Shown: positions 1 to 7,701, numbered from the stretch's first letter. The stretch is DNA of 12,975 nucleotides from Alkalimonas sp. (GCA_022565655.1 JAIUMG010000058.1:1-12975); one strand, 5' to 3'. The notes: generated by a model from the letters alone, not told the origin. Program-made: numbers and translations.

Positions 1-1267
1 CTTGTTGCTCGCGGGTCTGATCCTTTTGTTGCTGCAGTTGTTTGGATTTGGCGCGATGTTGCTCGCTTAAGCGATTGAAGGCTTCACCTAGTTTAGCTTT
101 ACGCTGTTCCAGCTGGCGCTCCAGATCGCCATGTTGCTCGACCATCAACTGGTATTGCTCGGCCAGCTCTTGCAGGGTTTCACGCCACAATGGCAGGGCA
201 TCGGTGTCTCGCTGCAGTTTTGGCATGTCTTTGCTGTCGAAATCATCAAACTTCTGCTGCAACCGATCGAGCCGGGACGAGGTTTCATGCAAGTCAGCAT
301 CGGCCTTGGCAAGGCTACTGCTTAGCTCAAGTTGCTGCTGACCAAATTGCTCTTTGATGCTTTGCAGTTGCTGACGCAGGGCATTGACCTGCTGCTCGGC
401 ATCGGCCCGTTGTTGCTTTAGTTGTAAGTCATCTTCTTGCAGCAGCGGTAGCAAGGCAGCCAGTTGCGACTCGGCGCCATCCAGTTGCCGCGCCAGTTGC
501 TGCAAGCGTTCAAAATCCTGCTGCAGACGATCCAACCGCATCGATTGGCGCATTTGCTGGATCCACTCCCGTGCCTTGGTATTTTTTACCTTGGTGGTCG
601 GCAGGGTGACGCCATCTTCTTCAAAAATGGCCGCCAGCATGGCTTTAAGGGTATCCATTTTGCCTTCTTTGGCATGTACGGCACTGACCAGCTTCTCGAT
701 ATGGCGCAGCTTATGGCCACTGGCCACCAAGCTAAAGCTGGCAGCCAGGCGGCGTAACTTGACGCTATCGGCATTGTTGCCACGCAAGGCTGCAGCGTCG
801 TTCTGGATAATGCTGCGGTACTCGCTGGTGGCGCTAATTTTCGCCGATACCTGTACATCAGACCGAGCACGCATAGCGCTGGCCCAGTCGTTGTAACTGA
901 GGGCTTTTACCCCGTCTTCGCTGTGCTGCAAATAAAAGTCGCTTTGGTAGGGAGCCCCGACAAAACGGTACTCAACACCACCATCGCTTTTCTTGGTCAG
1001 CACCACCTGACAAACATCGCCACTTTCCCGCTGGTATTCATACACCAGATAGCTGTTGGAGTACGGCAGGTAAAACTCATCGAATTTCTTGCGGGTTTTC
1101 GGTACCACGCGGTTCGGCTGCTCACCATAAAATACCGGCACCAGCCGTTGCAAGGTGGTCTTGCCCGAGGCGTTAGTACCACAAATATTGGTGTGTTGAT
1201 CCAATTGCAGTTCTACCACGCCCGGTAAATGGGTATGGAGCAGCACAATACGAAGTAATTGAGACAT
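1..1267 (-). CDS. SMC-like P-loop ATPase, DUF3584 type (partial, N-terminal 422 residues)
   Basis: The first 422 residues of a large ATP-binding protein run off the left edge. A Walker A motif, GTNASGKTT, lies at residues 30-38 in the opening segment, where RecN/SMC/MukB-like ATPases carry it. The N-terminal part (about 1-230) looks globular. From about residue 240 to the edge the sequence is rich in Gln, Leu, Glu, Arg and Lys with heptad-like spacing, so it is probably a long coiled coil. A Walker B half must lie beyond the window. This layout matches the uncharacterised DUF3584 family, whose members are usually about 900-1200 residues; that assignment is from memory of the family. The ATG at 1267 is preceded by AGGA at a suitable distance. 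The gene follows yigZ on the same strand with a 91-nt gap. No substrate can be named; a DNA-linked role is inferred only from the SMC-like plan. Another SbcC/RecN-like ATPase is possible. Confidence 0.75.
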   Translation of the reverse strand, partial: MSQLLRIVLLHTHLPGVVELQLDQHTNICGTNASGKTTLQRLVPVFYGEQPNRVVPKTRKKFDEFYLPYSNSYLVYEYQRESGDVCQVVLTKKSDGGVEYRFVGAPYQSDFYLQHSEDGVKALSYNDWASAMRARSDVQVSAKISATSEYRSIIQNDAAALRGNNADSVKLRRLAASFSLVASGHKLRHIEKLVSAVHAKEGKMDTLKAMLAAIFEEDGVTLPTTKVKNTKAREWIQQMRQSMRLDRLQQDFERLQQLARQLDGAESQLAALLPLLQEDDLQLKQQRADAEQQVNALRQQLQSIKEQFGQQQLELSSSLAKADADLHETSSRLDRLQQKFDDFDSKDMPKLQRDTDALPLWRETLQELAEQYQLMVEQHGDLERQLEQRKAKLGEAFNRLSEQHRAKSKQLQQQKDQTREQQ

Positions 1268-1286
1268 AGCGCATCCTGTCGGCGGC

Positions 1287-1331
1287 TCTTAGCGGCTGCC
1301 ATGGTGTCATTTTAGTATCGTTTCTTAGCGG
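1287..1331. repeat. 9-bp direct repeat upstream of the SMC-like ATPase gene
   Basis: TCTTAGCGG occurs at 1287-1295 and again at 1323-1331, 36 bp apart start to start, in the 91-nt gap between yigZ and the ATPase gene. Between the copies, on the minus strand, lies TAAAAT (1314-1309), which could be a -10 element, but no good -35 box sits in front of it. Two copies flanking a possible -10 element would suit a repressor. The repeat is seen directly; its function is a guess. Confidence 0.35.
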
Positions 1332-1358
1332 TTATTATCCATGGAATAAGCGTAAATG

Positions 1359-1970
1359 CTAGTACTCAGAGGCAATGATAGCGCTACCGGCGGTTATATT
1401 GGTCAGTTGGCTGCAAAACTCTATTTCTGCCGTCGCGGGTAGGCTGATCTGCAGCATCACTTGGTTGCCGTAGTCACAGCCTTTCAGCTCGCCTTGATGC
1501 TGACTGAGCAATTGCCGTACTTTGGATTCATCGGCAAACTGAAGCTGAATGCAAAGCTCAACGTGTGGGCTGACCGTTTTCAGCTCAGCCAAGTTCGCTG
1601 CCTGCGATACTGCGGCTGAATAGGCGCGTACCAGACCGCCAGCCCCTAGCTTTACGCCACCAAAATAGCGCACCACCACGGCTACAGAGTTGCCAAGTTC
1701 GCGCTCGGTCAGCACATGCAGCATCGGCCTGCCAGCGGTGCCACTCGGCTCGCCATCATCGCTGAAGGCTTGAGTATCAGGCTGGCGGGTATTGCCCATG
1801 ATATACGCCCAGCAAACATGGTTTGCATCGCGATATCGCACGCGATACTGTTCAATCCATTGCATGGCTTCATCTCGATTGGCGATCGGGTGCAAGAATG
1901 TCAGAAAGTCGCTATTTTTCTCAGTGGTCTGGTGTTCGACCGGGGTGGCCAGAATGGTATAACTTTGCAT
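1359..1970 (-). CDS. yigZ: YigZ / IMPACT family protein (UPF0029)
   Basis: This is a 203-residue cytosolic protein of the YigZ/IMPACT family, about the length of E. coli YigZ. The family hallmarks are present: FSDDGEPSGTAGRPML in the first half, followed by VVVRYFGGVKLGAGGLVRAYS. The N-terminal IMPACT domain is joined to a C-terminal UPF0029 ferredoxin-like domain. The eukaryotic relative IMPACT regulates translation through Gcn1/Gcn2; the bacterial role is not settled. I chose the ATG at 1970 because the protein then begins MQSYTIL, in step with E. coli YigZ. An in-frame TTG at 1991 would add seven residues. Neither start has a clear Shine-Dalgarno sequence. A candidate promoter at 2000-2028 would give a very short leader of about 20 nt for the ATG, or almost none for the TTG. 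The gene precedes the SMC-like ATPase on the same strand. Confidence 0.9.
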   Translation of the reverse strand: MQSYTILATPVEHQTTEKNSDFLTFLHPIANRDEAMQWIEQYRVRYRDANHVCWAYIMGNTRQPDTQAFSDDGEPSGTAGRPMLHVLTERELGNSVAVVVRYFGGVKLGAGGLVRAYSAAVSQAANLAELKTVSPHVELCIQLQFADESKVRQLLSQHQGELKGCDYGNQVMLQISLPATAEIEFCSQLTNITAGSAIIASEY

Positions 1971-1999
1971 GACAAGGGGAACGTTTTGCAAAGGAGCTG

Positions 2000-2028
2000 A
2001 GTATAACGAAAAAAGGTGCGACAGTCAG
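2000..2028 (-). promoter_or_regulatory. Candidate sigma70 promoter of yigZ, overlapping a terminator
   Basis: On the minus strand a CTGACT -35 box (2028-2023, 4 of 6 to consensus) is followed after exactly 17 nt by TATACT (2005-2000, 5 of 6). Transcription would begin near 1993, about 20 nt before the yigZ ATG. The -35 box lies inside the terminator hairpin of the upstream gene and the spacer contains that terminator's T-run. The sequence match is direct; activity is inferred. Confidence 0.55.
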
Positions 2029-2035
2029 CCGCACC
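2009..2035 (-). terminator. Rho-independent terminator after the 354-aa unknown gene
   Basis: In the minus-strand transcript GGTGCGGC pairs with GUCGCACC (8 pairs including one G-U) around a 5-nt loop, followed directly by six U residues. It starts 23 nt after the stop of the 354-aa gene and is a classic intrinsic terminator. It separates that gene, and anything read through from further upstream, from yigZ. Confidence 0.88.
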
Positions 2036-2058
2036 CTGAATCTTCATGCCAACACAGC

Positions 2059-3123
2059 TTACAGCACGTAACTAATATGCTGGAAGAAGCGTACGGTCAG
2101 GTTTTGGTGCTGGCCATCAAACTCGATGCTTTTGGCGAAGCTGCGCAGGGCATCTTCTACCTGATTCATAAAGCGGCCATAGCCCATTTCTGTGTTGTCT
2201 TCCTTGCTGGCGACCAGCACAAAATGGGCACTTTCTACCAGATTATCGCCTTGCCAGCAGGTCAGGTACTGCGGTTCAGAGCAGTCCGGGTTGAAGCTGA
2301 TTTTCTGCAGTTCACGATTTTTATCGTGCTGATCCCATTTGCTGTTACGTACTAGCGGTGTCAGGCCATTGGCCACCATCGCCAGCCGGTCCAGTTTCTT
2401 ACCAGCACACGCCTGCTGAAATTTATCTTGTAGCGCCTGATACAGTGGGCTGAAATCTTCACTGCGCTCGTGCAGAAACTGCTGCTTGAGCGCGCGGCTC
2501 AGCGGTAAGGTGACGGTGACATAAGTAATCTCGCTATGTTCGGTTGGCAGTTCGCATTGGCGGGCCTGGTACCGAGGGTACAAGCCGCGCAATTTGTAAC
2601 CATAGCTTTCTTTCTGGCCTTTGGCTCTGGCAAACAGATCATACGACAAATGCTGATGATCGCGCAGCTTGATGGAGCAAGGCTCGGCCAGCTGACTTTT
2701 CAGCTGGGTCAGTAGTTGCACCACTTTGTTGTGGAAGCTAGCGGCCTGGCTACGAAGTTCTTCACCGGTAGCCAGAAAAAGCAAGCGAACCTTGCGAGCC
2801 TGATAATCTGGTGTGGCAAACAGGTTTTGCCCTTCATGGTACCTTGGATTATAAAAAAACAGGATCTGTTTTTCGGTCTGAAAGGTATAGGATTCGGTAT
2901 GAAAGCGCACCACAGGCAGCTTGTCGTTGGCAATTAAATGCACATTTCGCAATTCCAGTGTATCGGCCAGGCTGAATAGCTGCTGCGCTAACCCCTGATA
3001 GCAATCCTCGGTGCTGGCATAATGGCGGTAGAAGGCATCATCCAACTTAATCTCCGCCAACAGGTATTGGTTGGAGTGAGCATTGGTGGGAATATAAACA
3101 CGATGTGGATTGTGTGAAGGCAT
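2059..3123 (-). CDS. Conserved-looking cytosolic protein of unknown function (354 aa)
   Basis: I do not recognise a function. The 354-residue protein has no signal peptide, no membrane segment and no P-loop or obvious metal-binding motif. It opens MPSHNPHRVYIPTNAHSNQY and contains regular, domain-like stretches such as ELRNVHLIANDKLPVVRFHT (57-76) and KQILFFYNPRYHEGQN (85-100). A basic, aromatic middle part (about 160-190) is followed by alternating strand-like and helix-like segments. From memory it resembles uncharacterised DUF3083-type proteins of marine gammaproteobacteria, but I could not check this. It is clearly a real gene: a strong AAGGAG Shine-Dalgarno lies 6 nt before the ATG at 3123 and a good terminator follows it. 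The GGDEF-EAL gene ends 69 nt upstream. In that gap TACAAT (3171-3166) could be a -10 element but lacks a good -35, so co-transcription with the GGDEF-EAL gene is equally possible. Confidence 0.8.
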   Translation of the reverse strand: MPSHNPHRVYIPTNAHSNQYLLAEIKLDDAFYRHYASTEDCYQGLAQQLFSLADTLELRNVHLIANDKLPVVRFHTESYTFQTEKQILFFYNPRYHEGQNLFATPDYQARKVRLLFLATGEELRSQAASFHNKVVQLLTQLKSQLAEPCSIKLRDHQHLSYDLFARAKGQKESYGYKLRGLYPRYQARQCELPTEHSEITYVTVTLPLSRALKQQFLHERSEDFSPLYQALQDKFQQACAGKKLDRLAMVANGLTPLVRNSKWDQHDKNRELQKISFNPDCSEPQYLTCWQGDNLVESAHFVLVASKEDNTEMGYGRFMNQVEDALRSFAKSIEFDGQHQNLTVRFFQHISYVL

Positions 3124-3192
3124 AACAACTCCTTTGAAGTAACTGTATACCTGCAGTGTAGAGCAATTGTATGAAGCCTTTATTGTTCTGGA

Positions 3193-5502
3193 TTAAGTTT
3201 TGTTCCGATGAGGTTGTTGTTCATGCTCTTGTGTTTGCAGATAGTTAAGCAGTTGCTGTGCCTGCATTGGCTTGGCAAAAAGGTAACCTTGAAAATGCTG
3301 GCAACCCATTTGCAATAACAAATCACGCTCATAGTCATGCTCTACGCCTTCAGCAATGGTGATGAGCTGCATGCGTTGACCAATGGCAATCATACTGGCG
3401 GTCATATTGCGGCAGGTTTCGTCATCCTGAATGCAGTCGACAAAACTTTTGTCGATTTTTAGTTCATCAACCGGCAAGGTCCGCAGCATGCTCAACGATG
3501 AGTAGCCTGTGCCAAAGTCATCCATGGAAATTTTACAGCCCAGCTGCTTAATGCTATGGAGCAACTGGCAGATATGCTCGTGATCTTCGATCAGAATACT
3601 TTCGGTCAGTTCGATGGTCAGCTGATGCGTGGCTAGGCCCGATTGATGGATCTGTCGGGTCAGCTGCGCAACGAAATCGGCCTGCAGCAGCTGGAGTACC
3701 GAAATATTGAGCGAGAGTTGAAAGCTTTGCCTCAGCTGTTGCTGCAGCTGCCGGATCTCTGAGCAAGCCTGTTGCATAATAAATTGCCCCAGCAATGGCA
3801 TCTGGCCACTTTTCTCAGCCACAGGAATAAATTGATCCGGTGGAATAAAGCCATCAATCGGATCGTGCCAGCGCACCAGAGCCTCAACCCCATACAGCTG
3901 ACCGCTGGCATCAATCTGAGGCTGGTACACCATAAATAAATGCTGGTGCTCGATTGCTGCTCTTAAGCGCTGCTCAATCGAAAAGCGTCGCTGGTATTGT
4001 TTATCAAGTTGTTTGGTATAGAAGAAAACATTGTTTTTGGTTTTTTTTGCTTCGTACATGGCGACATCAGCAGCACGAATTAACTCATCCAGTTGCTGCA
4101 CATGGCTGGGGTAATGTGCCACCCCGATGCTGGCACCTAACACAAAATGCAGCTTGTTAACCAAGTAAGGACTGGATAGCTTCTCTATCAAGCGGTTGGC
4201 CAGCTGCCCGGCTTCTTGCTCTGAACAGCCTTGCTGGAAAATGAGAAACTCATCGCCGCCATGACGAACGATGGAGCTGGCACGATTGGCTTGCTCTTTG
4301 ATTCTGCGAGCTACCTCTCTAAGCACGGAATCTCCCAGTTCATGGCCGAATGAGTCGTTGATGGTCTTGAAGTTGTCCAGATCAAGAAACAGCAGATAGC
4401 AGCCTTTAGTTTCACTTCCCAGTAACCGGGTTCTGTACTGACGAATGTAGTTGCGGTTGGGTAAGCCGGTCAGTTGGTCGTGCGTGGCTTCAAATAATAA
4501 CTCGGCCCGACGCGAGCGTTCAGCCTGAGCAATGGTACGAACCAGTAAAAACAACATCAGCTGGCTGATCACAAAGACTGCCAGATAACGCCAGATATCA
4601 CGCCAAAACGCCTGTTGCAGTAGCTGATTGTGCAGGGTGGATACTGCCCAAAGTTGATACTCGGGTAAATAGCGCAGCACCGCCTGCATCCGGCCCTCAG
4701 GTGTCGCCAGGGCGACATGATGGGAACTTTCGGTCTGTCTAAGCTGTTGCAAACTTTTGCCGGTGCTGGCCTTCAGTTGCTGTTGTAACTCTCGCAGCAC
4801 AGCGACGGCAACTGGTGTATCGTAATAGGCGGCTTGATTCGATTCACTGCCCGCATAAAACTGATAGAAGCCATCCTGCTGGCGAATAAGTGCCAGGCTG
4901 TTGTCATTGGGGAGTAAGAGCGGCGTAACAAAATCAGCTAACTCTGCTTTTAATGAAACGCCCAGTGCCATCATGGCAATGGGCTGACCATCGGGAGCTC
5001 GCAAAGCCATGCGAACCGGTATCGTCCAAGAGTTCAGTGGCTCAATGTAGTAAGTCCGGCCTAACACCAGCCGATCGGTGTCAAGTGCTTGCTCAAACTC
5101 ACCGTGATCTTGAGCATACTGCCTTAGATTGCCAAGCTGAGCAATTGTGCGATTTGAGCTAACCAGCAGTATTTCTCCATCCAGCTTTGAGACAGCATAA
5201 GCGGTGGCAAAGCGGTTATTGTGCATCAGATGATCCAGCAGGCTTGTACCTCGAGCCATATCCAATGATTCGGCTTTTACCAACTGCACAAACTCATCAT
5301 GGTACAAATCGGCCAGTACTTGTTGCACCGATAAGAGCGATTGCACAGAGGAGCTGAGTTGTTGCACTTGGGTGTGTTGATGCTGACTATGCTCTTGCAT
5401 GACCAGCTGCCAGCGTTGTTGCAGAAAAAAAAGTAGTAGCACACAACTACCAATAAAAAGCAGGACAAATAGGAACCAGATATTTTGCCGAAGTTTGGCC
5501 AA
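3193..5502 (-). CDS. Membrane GGDEF-EAL cyclic-di-GMP protein with periplasmic sensor domain
   Basis: This 769-residue inner-membrane protein would make and/or break cyclic-di-GMP. A first membrane helix (about 8-28), an extracytoplasmic sensor region of about 270 residues (possibly dCache-like) and a second helix (about 304-325) precede a GGDEF domain (about 335-500) and an EAL domain (about 510-755). The cyclase motif GGDEF (415-419) is intact. The phosphodiesterase motifs also look intact: EAL (540-542), LNIS (598-601), ELTES (631-635), DDFGTG (661-666), AEGVE (717-721) and QGYLFAKP (738-745). The inhibitory I-site RxxD is absent: NRAS occupies its place. The start is TTG at 5502, since an in-frame TAA directly precedes it and the next ATG (residue 35) would remove the first helix. 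The Shine-Dalgarno is weak (GGGAAAAG). A long hairpin lies just upstream. Both active sites look usable, so net activity probably depends on the sensor. Confidence 0.93.
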   Translation of the reverse strand: MAKLRQNIWFLFVLLFIGSCVLLLFFLQQRWQLVMQEHSQHQHTQVQQLSSSVQSLLSVQQVLADLYHDEFVQLVKAESLDMARGTSLLDHLMHNNRFATAYAVSKLDGEILLVSSNRTIAQLGNLRQYAQDHGEFEQALDTDRLVLGRTYYIEPLNSWTIPVRMALRAPDGQPIAMMALGVSLKAELADFVTPLLLPNDNSLALIRQQDGFYQFYAGSESNQAAYYDTPVAVAVLRELQQQLKASTGKSLQQLRQTESSHHVALATPEGRMQAVLRYLPEYQLWAVSTLHNQLLQQAFWRDIWRYLAVFVISQLMLFLLVRTIAQAERSRRAELLFEATHDQLTGLPNRNYIRQYRTRLLGSETKGCYLLFLDLDNFKTINDSFGHELGDSVLREVARRIKEQANRASSIVRHGGDEFLIFQQGCSEQEAGQLANRLIEKLSSPYLVNKLHFVLGASIGVAHYPSHVQQLDELIRAADVAMYEAKKTKNNVFFYTKQLDKQYQRRFSIEQRLRAAIEHQHLFMVYQPQIDASGQLYGVEALVRWHDPIDGFIPPDQFIPVAEKSGQMPLLGQFIMQQACSEIRQLQQQLRQSFQLSLNISVLQLLQADFVAQLTRQIHQSGLATHQLTIELTESILIEDHEHICQLLHSIKQLGCKISMDDFGTGYSSLSMLRTLPVDELKIDKSFVDCIQDDETCRNMTASMIAIGQRMQLITIAEGVEHDYERDLLLQMGCQHFQGYLFAKPMQAQQLLNYLQTQEHEQQPHRNKT

Positions 5503-5510
5503 TTACTTTT

Positions 5511-5570
5511 CCCGTCAATAAGATGAAGGATTAGTTTAGCCGATAATGACGGGCTGAGCTAATCCTCATC
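5511..5570 (-). promoter_or_regulatory. Long hairpin with a competing pairing before the GGDEF-EAL start
   Basis: In the minus transcript the arm 5570-5552 pairs with 5541-5522 (17 pairs, two C-A mismatches, one bulged U) around a 10-nt loop. CCCGUCA (5553-5547), covering the loop and top of the stem, is perfectly complementary to UGACGGG (5517-5511), which lies 8 nt before the UUG start. The two pairings compete, and the second would cover the only purine-rich ribosome-binding candidate. The hairpin has no U-run, so it is a poor intrinsic terminator for the S9 gene. The pairings are seen directly; regulation is inferred. It could instead be a dispersed repeat element. Confidence 0.45.
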
Positions 5571-5599
5571 GGTTTCTGTTGAACGGCCTTGAGCCTTGG

Positions 5600-7645
5600 C
5601 TAGTCGTTCTCATTCCGGTAACGAGCAAACCAGGCTAGTGCGTGCTCGGTTTTCGCAATCATCCTGCTGGGACGGTTAGAGACACCATGAAAGGCTCCCG
5701 GTACCCGTACCATAGCGGTATCAACCTGACGCAATTTGAGCGCTTGGTAAAACTGCTCGGTTTCACTGATAGGGGTGCGTCGATCCAATTCACCGGTAAA
5801 CAGCAAGGTGGGGGTGGTGACATTACCGACCAGCGATAGTGGCGAGCGCTGCCAGTAATGCTCGTGATGATCCCACGGCATGCCAGGGAACTGGTTTTGG
5901 ATTTGTGCCATGTAACTGTCGGCAGTCAGCACTTTGCTGACCCAGTTGATCACCGGGTTGGTCGCTGCAGCGGCGTTAAAGCGATCAGTCAGGCCGATGG
6001 CGTAGGCGGTAGCAATGCCTCCGGCTGAGCCGCCGGCAATAAAGAGGTTGTTCTCATCGATAAAGCCTTTAGCAATCATGGCATCTACCCCGGACATATG
6101 GTCGGCAAAATCATCGGGGGAGGAGTATTTATTTTGCAGTAACAGCGCAAAACGCTCGCCGTACGAGATACTGCCACGATAGTTGTTGTAGAACACCACA
6201 TAGCCTTCGGCTGCATAGCGTTGCAGCTCAGCGGAAAAATGCGGCCCGTACGGCAGGTGAGGGCCACCATGAATTTCGAGGATTAGTGGGTATTTTTTCT
6301 CTGGATCAAAGCCGGGAGGCGTGATGTACCAGCCGTGAATTTCTTCATCATCCAGCGCAGAGTTGTAGGTGAACTCATGCACCTGGCCCAGCTCACGCCG
6401 GGCCAGCAGATCTTCATTGAGTGCAGTAAGATTACGGACCTGGCCATGTTGCCAAATCGCCACATCGGCTAAGCGCTTGGCTGAACCTCTGGTGTAGGCA
6501 AGCTGACCTTTATCAGAAAGGCTGAACATACCACTCAAGTACGGTCGACCTGAGTTGGCACCAGATAAGTCAGTGACCAGATCGGCCATGCGATTTCGTA
6601 AGGTGACCCGGGCCACCTTACTAAGGCCACGGTCTTCGTATTTAAACACCAGATGGTTGTTATCTTGCCACACCGGGTTTTCTACCGAGCGATCCAGTTC
6701 AGTCAGCAACGGCATGACCTCTTTACTGCGCATATCCAGCACTTTTAAGCGGCTATTGCGGTAGGCCACCGGTTCAGCAGAGGCATATAAAAAAGCCAGC
6801 TGCAAACCATCGGGTGAAAACGTGGGGTGAGAATGCTGGCCAGGACCGCTGAGTAACTCACTGACAGTGCCATCGTCGACACTGACCTGATATAAATCGG
6901 CCTGGCGAGGATGGTATTCCCAATCTTTTGTGCGGTTGCCTGAAAAGACCAGATGACGGTTGTCCGGGGTCCAACTCAGAGGGCCTCGGTGCATATAGTC
7001 GCCTGTTGTTAACTGTCGGGCAGTCCCCCCATCGGCTGGTAATACAAAGATCTGAGCATAACTGGAGCTGAGGATGCCACGACCATCCTGTTGATAATAA
7101 GTACGTTCAATGATGGTGGGCTGATCCGCCCATTCAGCTCCCTTGGGAGGGCTCGGACGATAGACACTACGAGCAAAGTCGGTTGGTTCCGCCGGGACAT
7201 CCATCAGGAATGCCAATTGCTGGCCATCGGGCGACCAACTGAGTTGCGATGGGCTTTGTTCCAGGTTACTTATGCGGCTGGTACGGCGTTGCTGCAACCA
7301 GTGCACATGGATTTGTGTGCTGCCGCTACTGTCGGAAATAAAAGCAATACGATTGCTATCGGGCGACCAGCGAGGTTGGCTGTGTTGATGCTCACCATCG
7401 AGCATAGGCCATTGCTGGCCGGTACTGGTATCAACCAGCCATAGCCTTTGTAAGGTGTTGTCTTTTTTGATGTTATTGCTATTGCGAACATAGGCAATGT
7501 ATTGGCCATCCGGGGAAATTTGCACATCGCTGGCATACTCAAGCTGGAAAATATCTTCGGCACTAAAGTGCGGCAGTTCAGCCTGTGCCAATGGCAGCCA
7601 GAGGCAGAGCAGCCATAAACCAGTCAGTCTAAGCAAGGGGGTCAT
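5600..7645 (-). CDS. Secreted S9-family serine peptidase (prolyl oligopeptidase type)
   Basis: This is a 681-residue exported peptidase of the S9 clan, near the acylaminoacyl-peptidase/DPP5-like group. A signal peptide (1-22, ending PLAQA) is followed by a beta-propeller built of repeated 'SPDG' blades (for example around 43, 93, 137, 226, 277) up to about residue 420, then an alpha/beta-hydrolase domain. The catalytic triad is visible: Ser540 in GGSAGG, Asp621 in GELDRRTPI, and His653 in GAFHG. The HGGP oxyanion segment lies at 459-462. It should cleave short peptides entering through the propeller, in the periplasm or at the surface. The length is normal and nothing is broken. The ATG at 7645 has AGGAG 9 nt upstream. 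It follows the binding-protein lipoprotein gene by 68 nt, consistent with a shared transcript and a role in peptide use. Exact cleavage specificity cannot be read from the sequence. Confidence 0.94.
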   Translation of the reverse strand: MTPLLRLTGLWLLCLWLPLAQAELPHFSAEDIFQLEYASDVQISPDGQYIAYVRNSNNIKKDNTLQRLWLVDTSTGQQWPMLDGEHQHSQPRWSPDSNRIAFISDSSGSTQIHVHWLQQRRTSRISNLEQSPSQLSWSPDGQQLAFLMDVPAEPTDFARSVYRPSPPKGAEWADQPTIIERTYYQQDGRGILSSSYAQIFVLPADGGTARQLTTGDYMHRGPLSWTPDNRHLVFSGNRTKDWEYHPRQADLYQVSVDDGTVSELLSGPGQHSHPTFSPDGLQLAFLYASAEPVAYRNSRLKVLDMRSKEVMPLLTELDRSVENPVWQDNNHLVFKYEDRGLSKVARVTLRNRMADLVTDLSGANSGRPYLSGMFSLSDKGQLAYTRGSAKRLADVAIWQHGQVRNLTALNEDLLARRELGQVHEFTYNSALDDEEIHGWYITPPGFDPEKKYPLILEIHGGPHLPYGPHFSAELQRYAAEGYVVFYNNYRGSISYGERFALLLQNKYSSPDDFADHMSGVDAMIAKGFIDENNLFIAGGSAGGIATAYAIGLTDRFNAAAATNPVINWVSKVLTADSYMAQIQNQFPGMPWDHHEHYWQRSPLSLVGNVTTPTLLFTGELDRRTPISETEQFYQALKLRQVDTAMVRVPGAFHGVSNRPSRMIAKTEHALAWFARYRNEND

Positions 7646-7680
7646 CTACTAATTCTCCTGAGCGAACAATGGTAATAGGT

Positions 7681-7701
7681 GAGCCCGCTGGCAGCTGGCT
7701 C
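7681..7701 (-). repeat. Small hairpin between the binding-protein and peptidase genes
   Basis: GAGCC (7681-7685) pairs with GGCTC (7697-7701), with a further GCT/AGC inside. It lies in the 68-nt gap after the binding-protein stop and before the S9 ribosome-binding site. There is no U-run on the minus strand, so it is more likely an mRNA-stability or partial attenuation element than a terminator, if it matters at all. Confidence 0.35.

Noticed and set aside
384..896. 170-codon open frame on the plus strand
   Set aside because: It is antisense to the SMC-like ATPase. The product is an unstructured Cys/Ser/Arg-rich sequence typical of a shadow frame, and the minus-strand frame has the P-loop, ATG and ribosome-binding site.
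1971..1991. TTG at 1991 as the yigZ start
   Set aside because: It has no Shine-Dalgarno, lies about 2 nt from the predicted transcript start, and adds residues absent from E. coli YigZ; the ATG at 1970 fits better.
5522..5570. Rho-independent terminator of the S9 peptidase gene
   Set aside because: The hairpin is long enough, but the minus strand continues UUAUUGACGG, without a run of U's.
5503..5599. c-di-GMP riboswitch before the GGDEF-EAL gene
   Set aside because: The leader is a single long hairpin. I see neither the two-helix GEMM-I layout with its tetraloop/receptor nor a GEMM-II arrangement.
7091..7444. 117-codon open frame on the plus strand
   Set aside because: Antisense to the S9 peptidase propeller, with no ribosome-binding site and no recognisable protein features.
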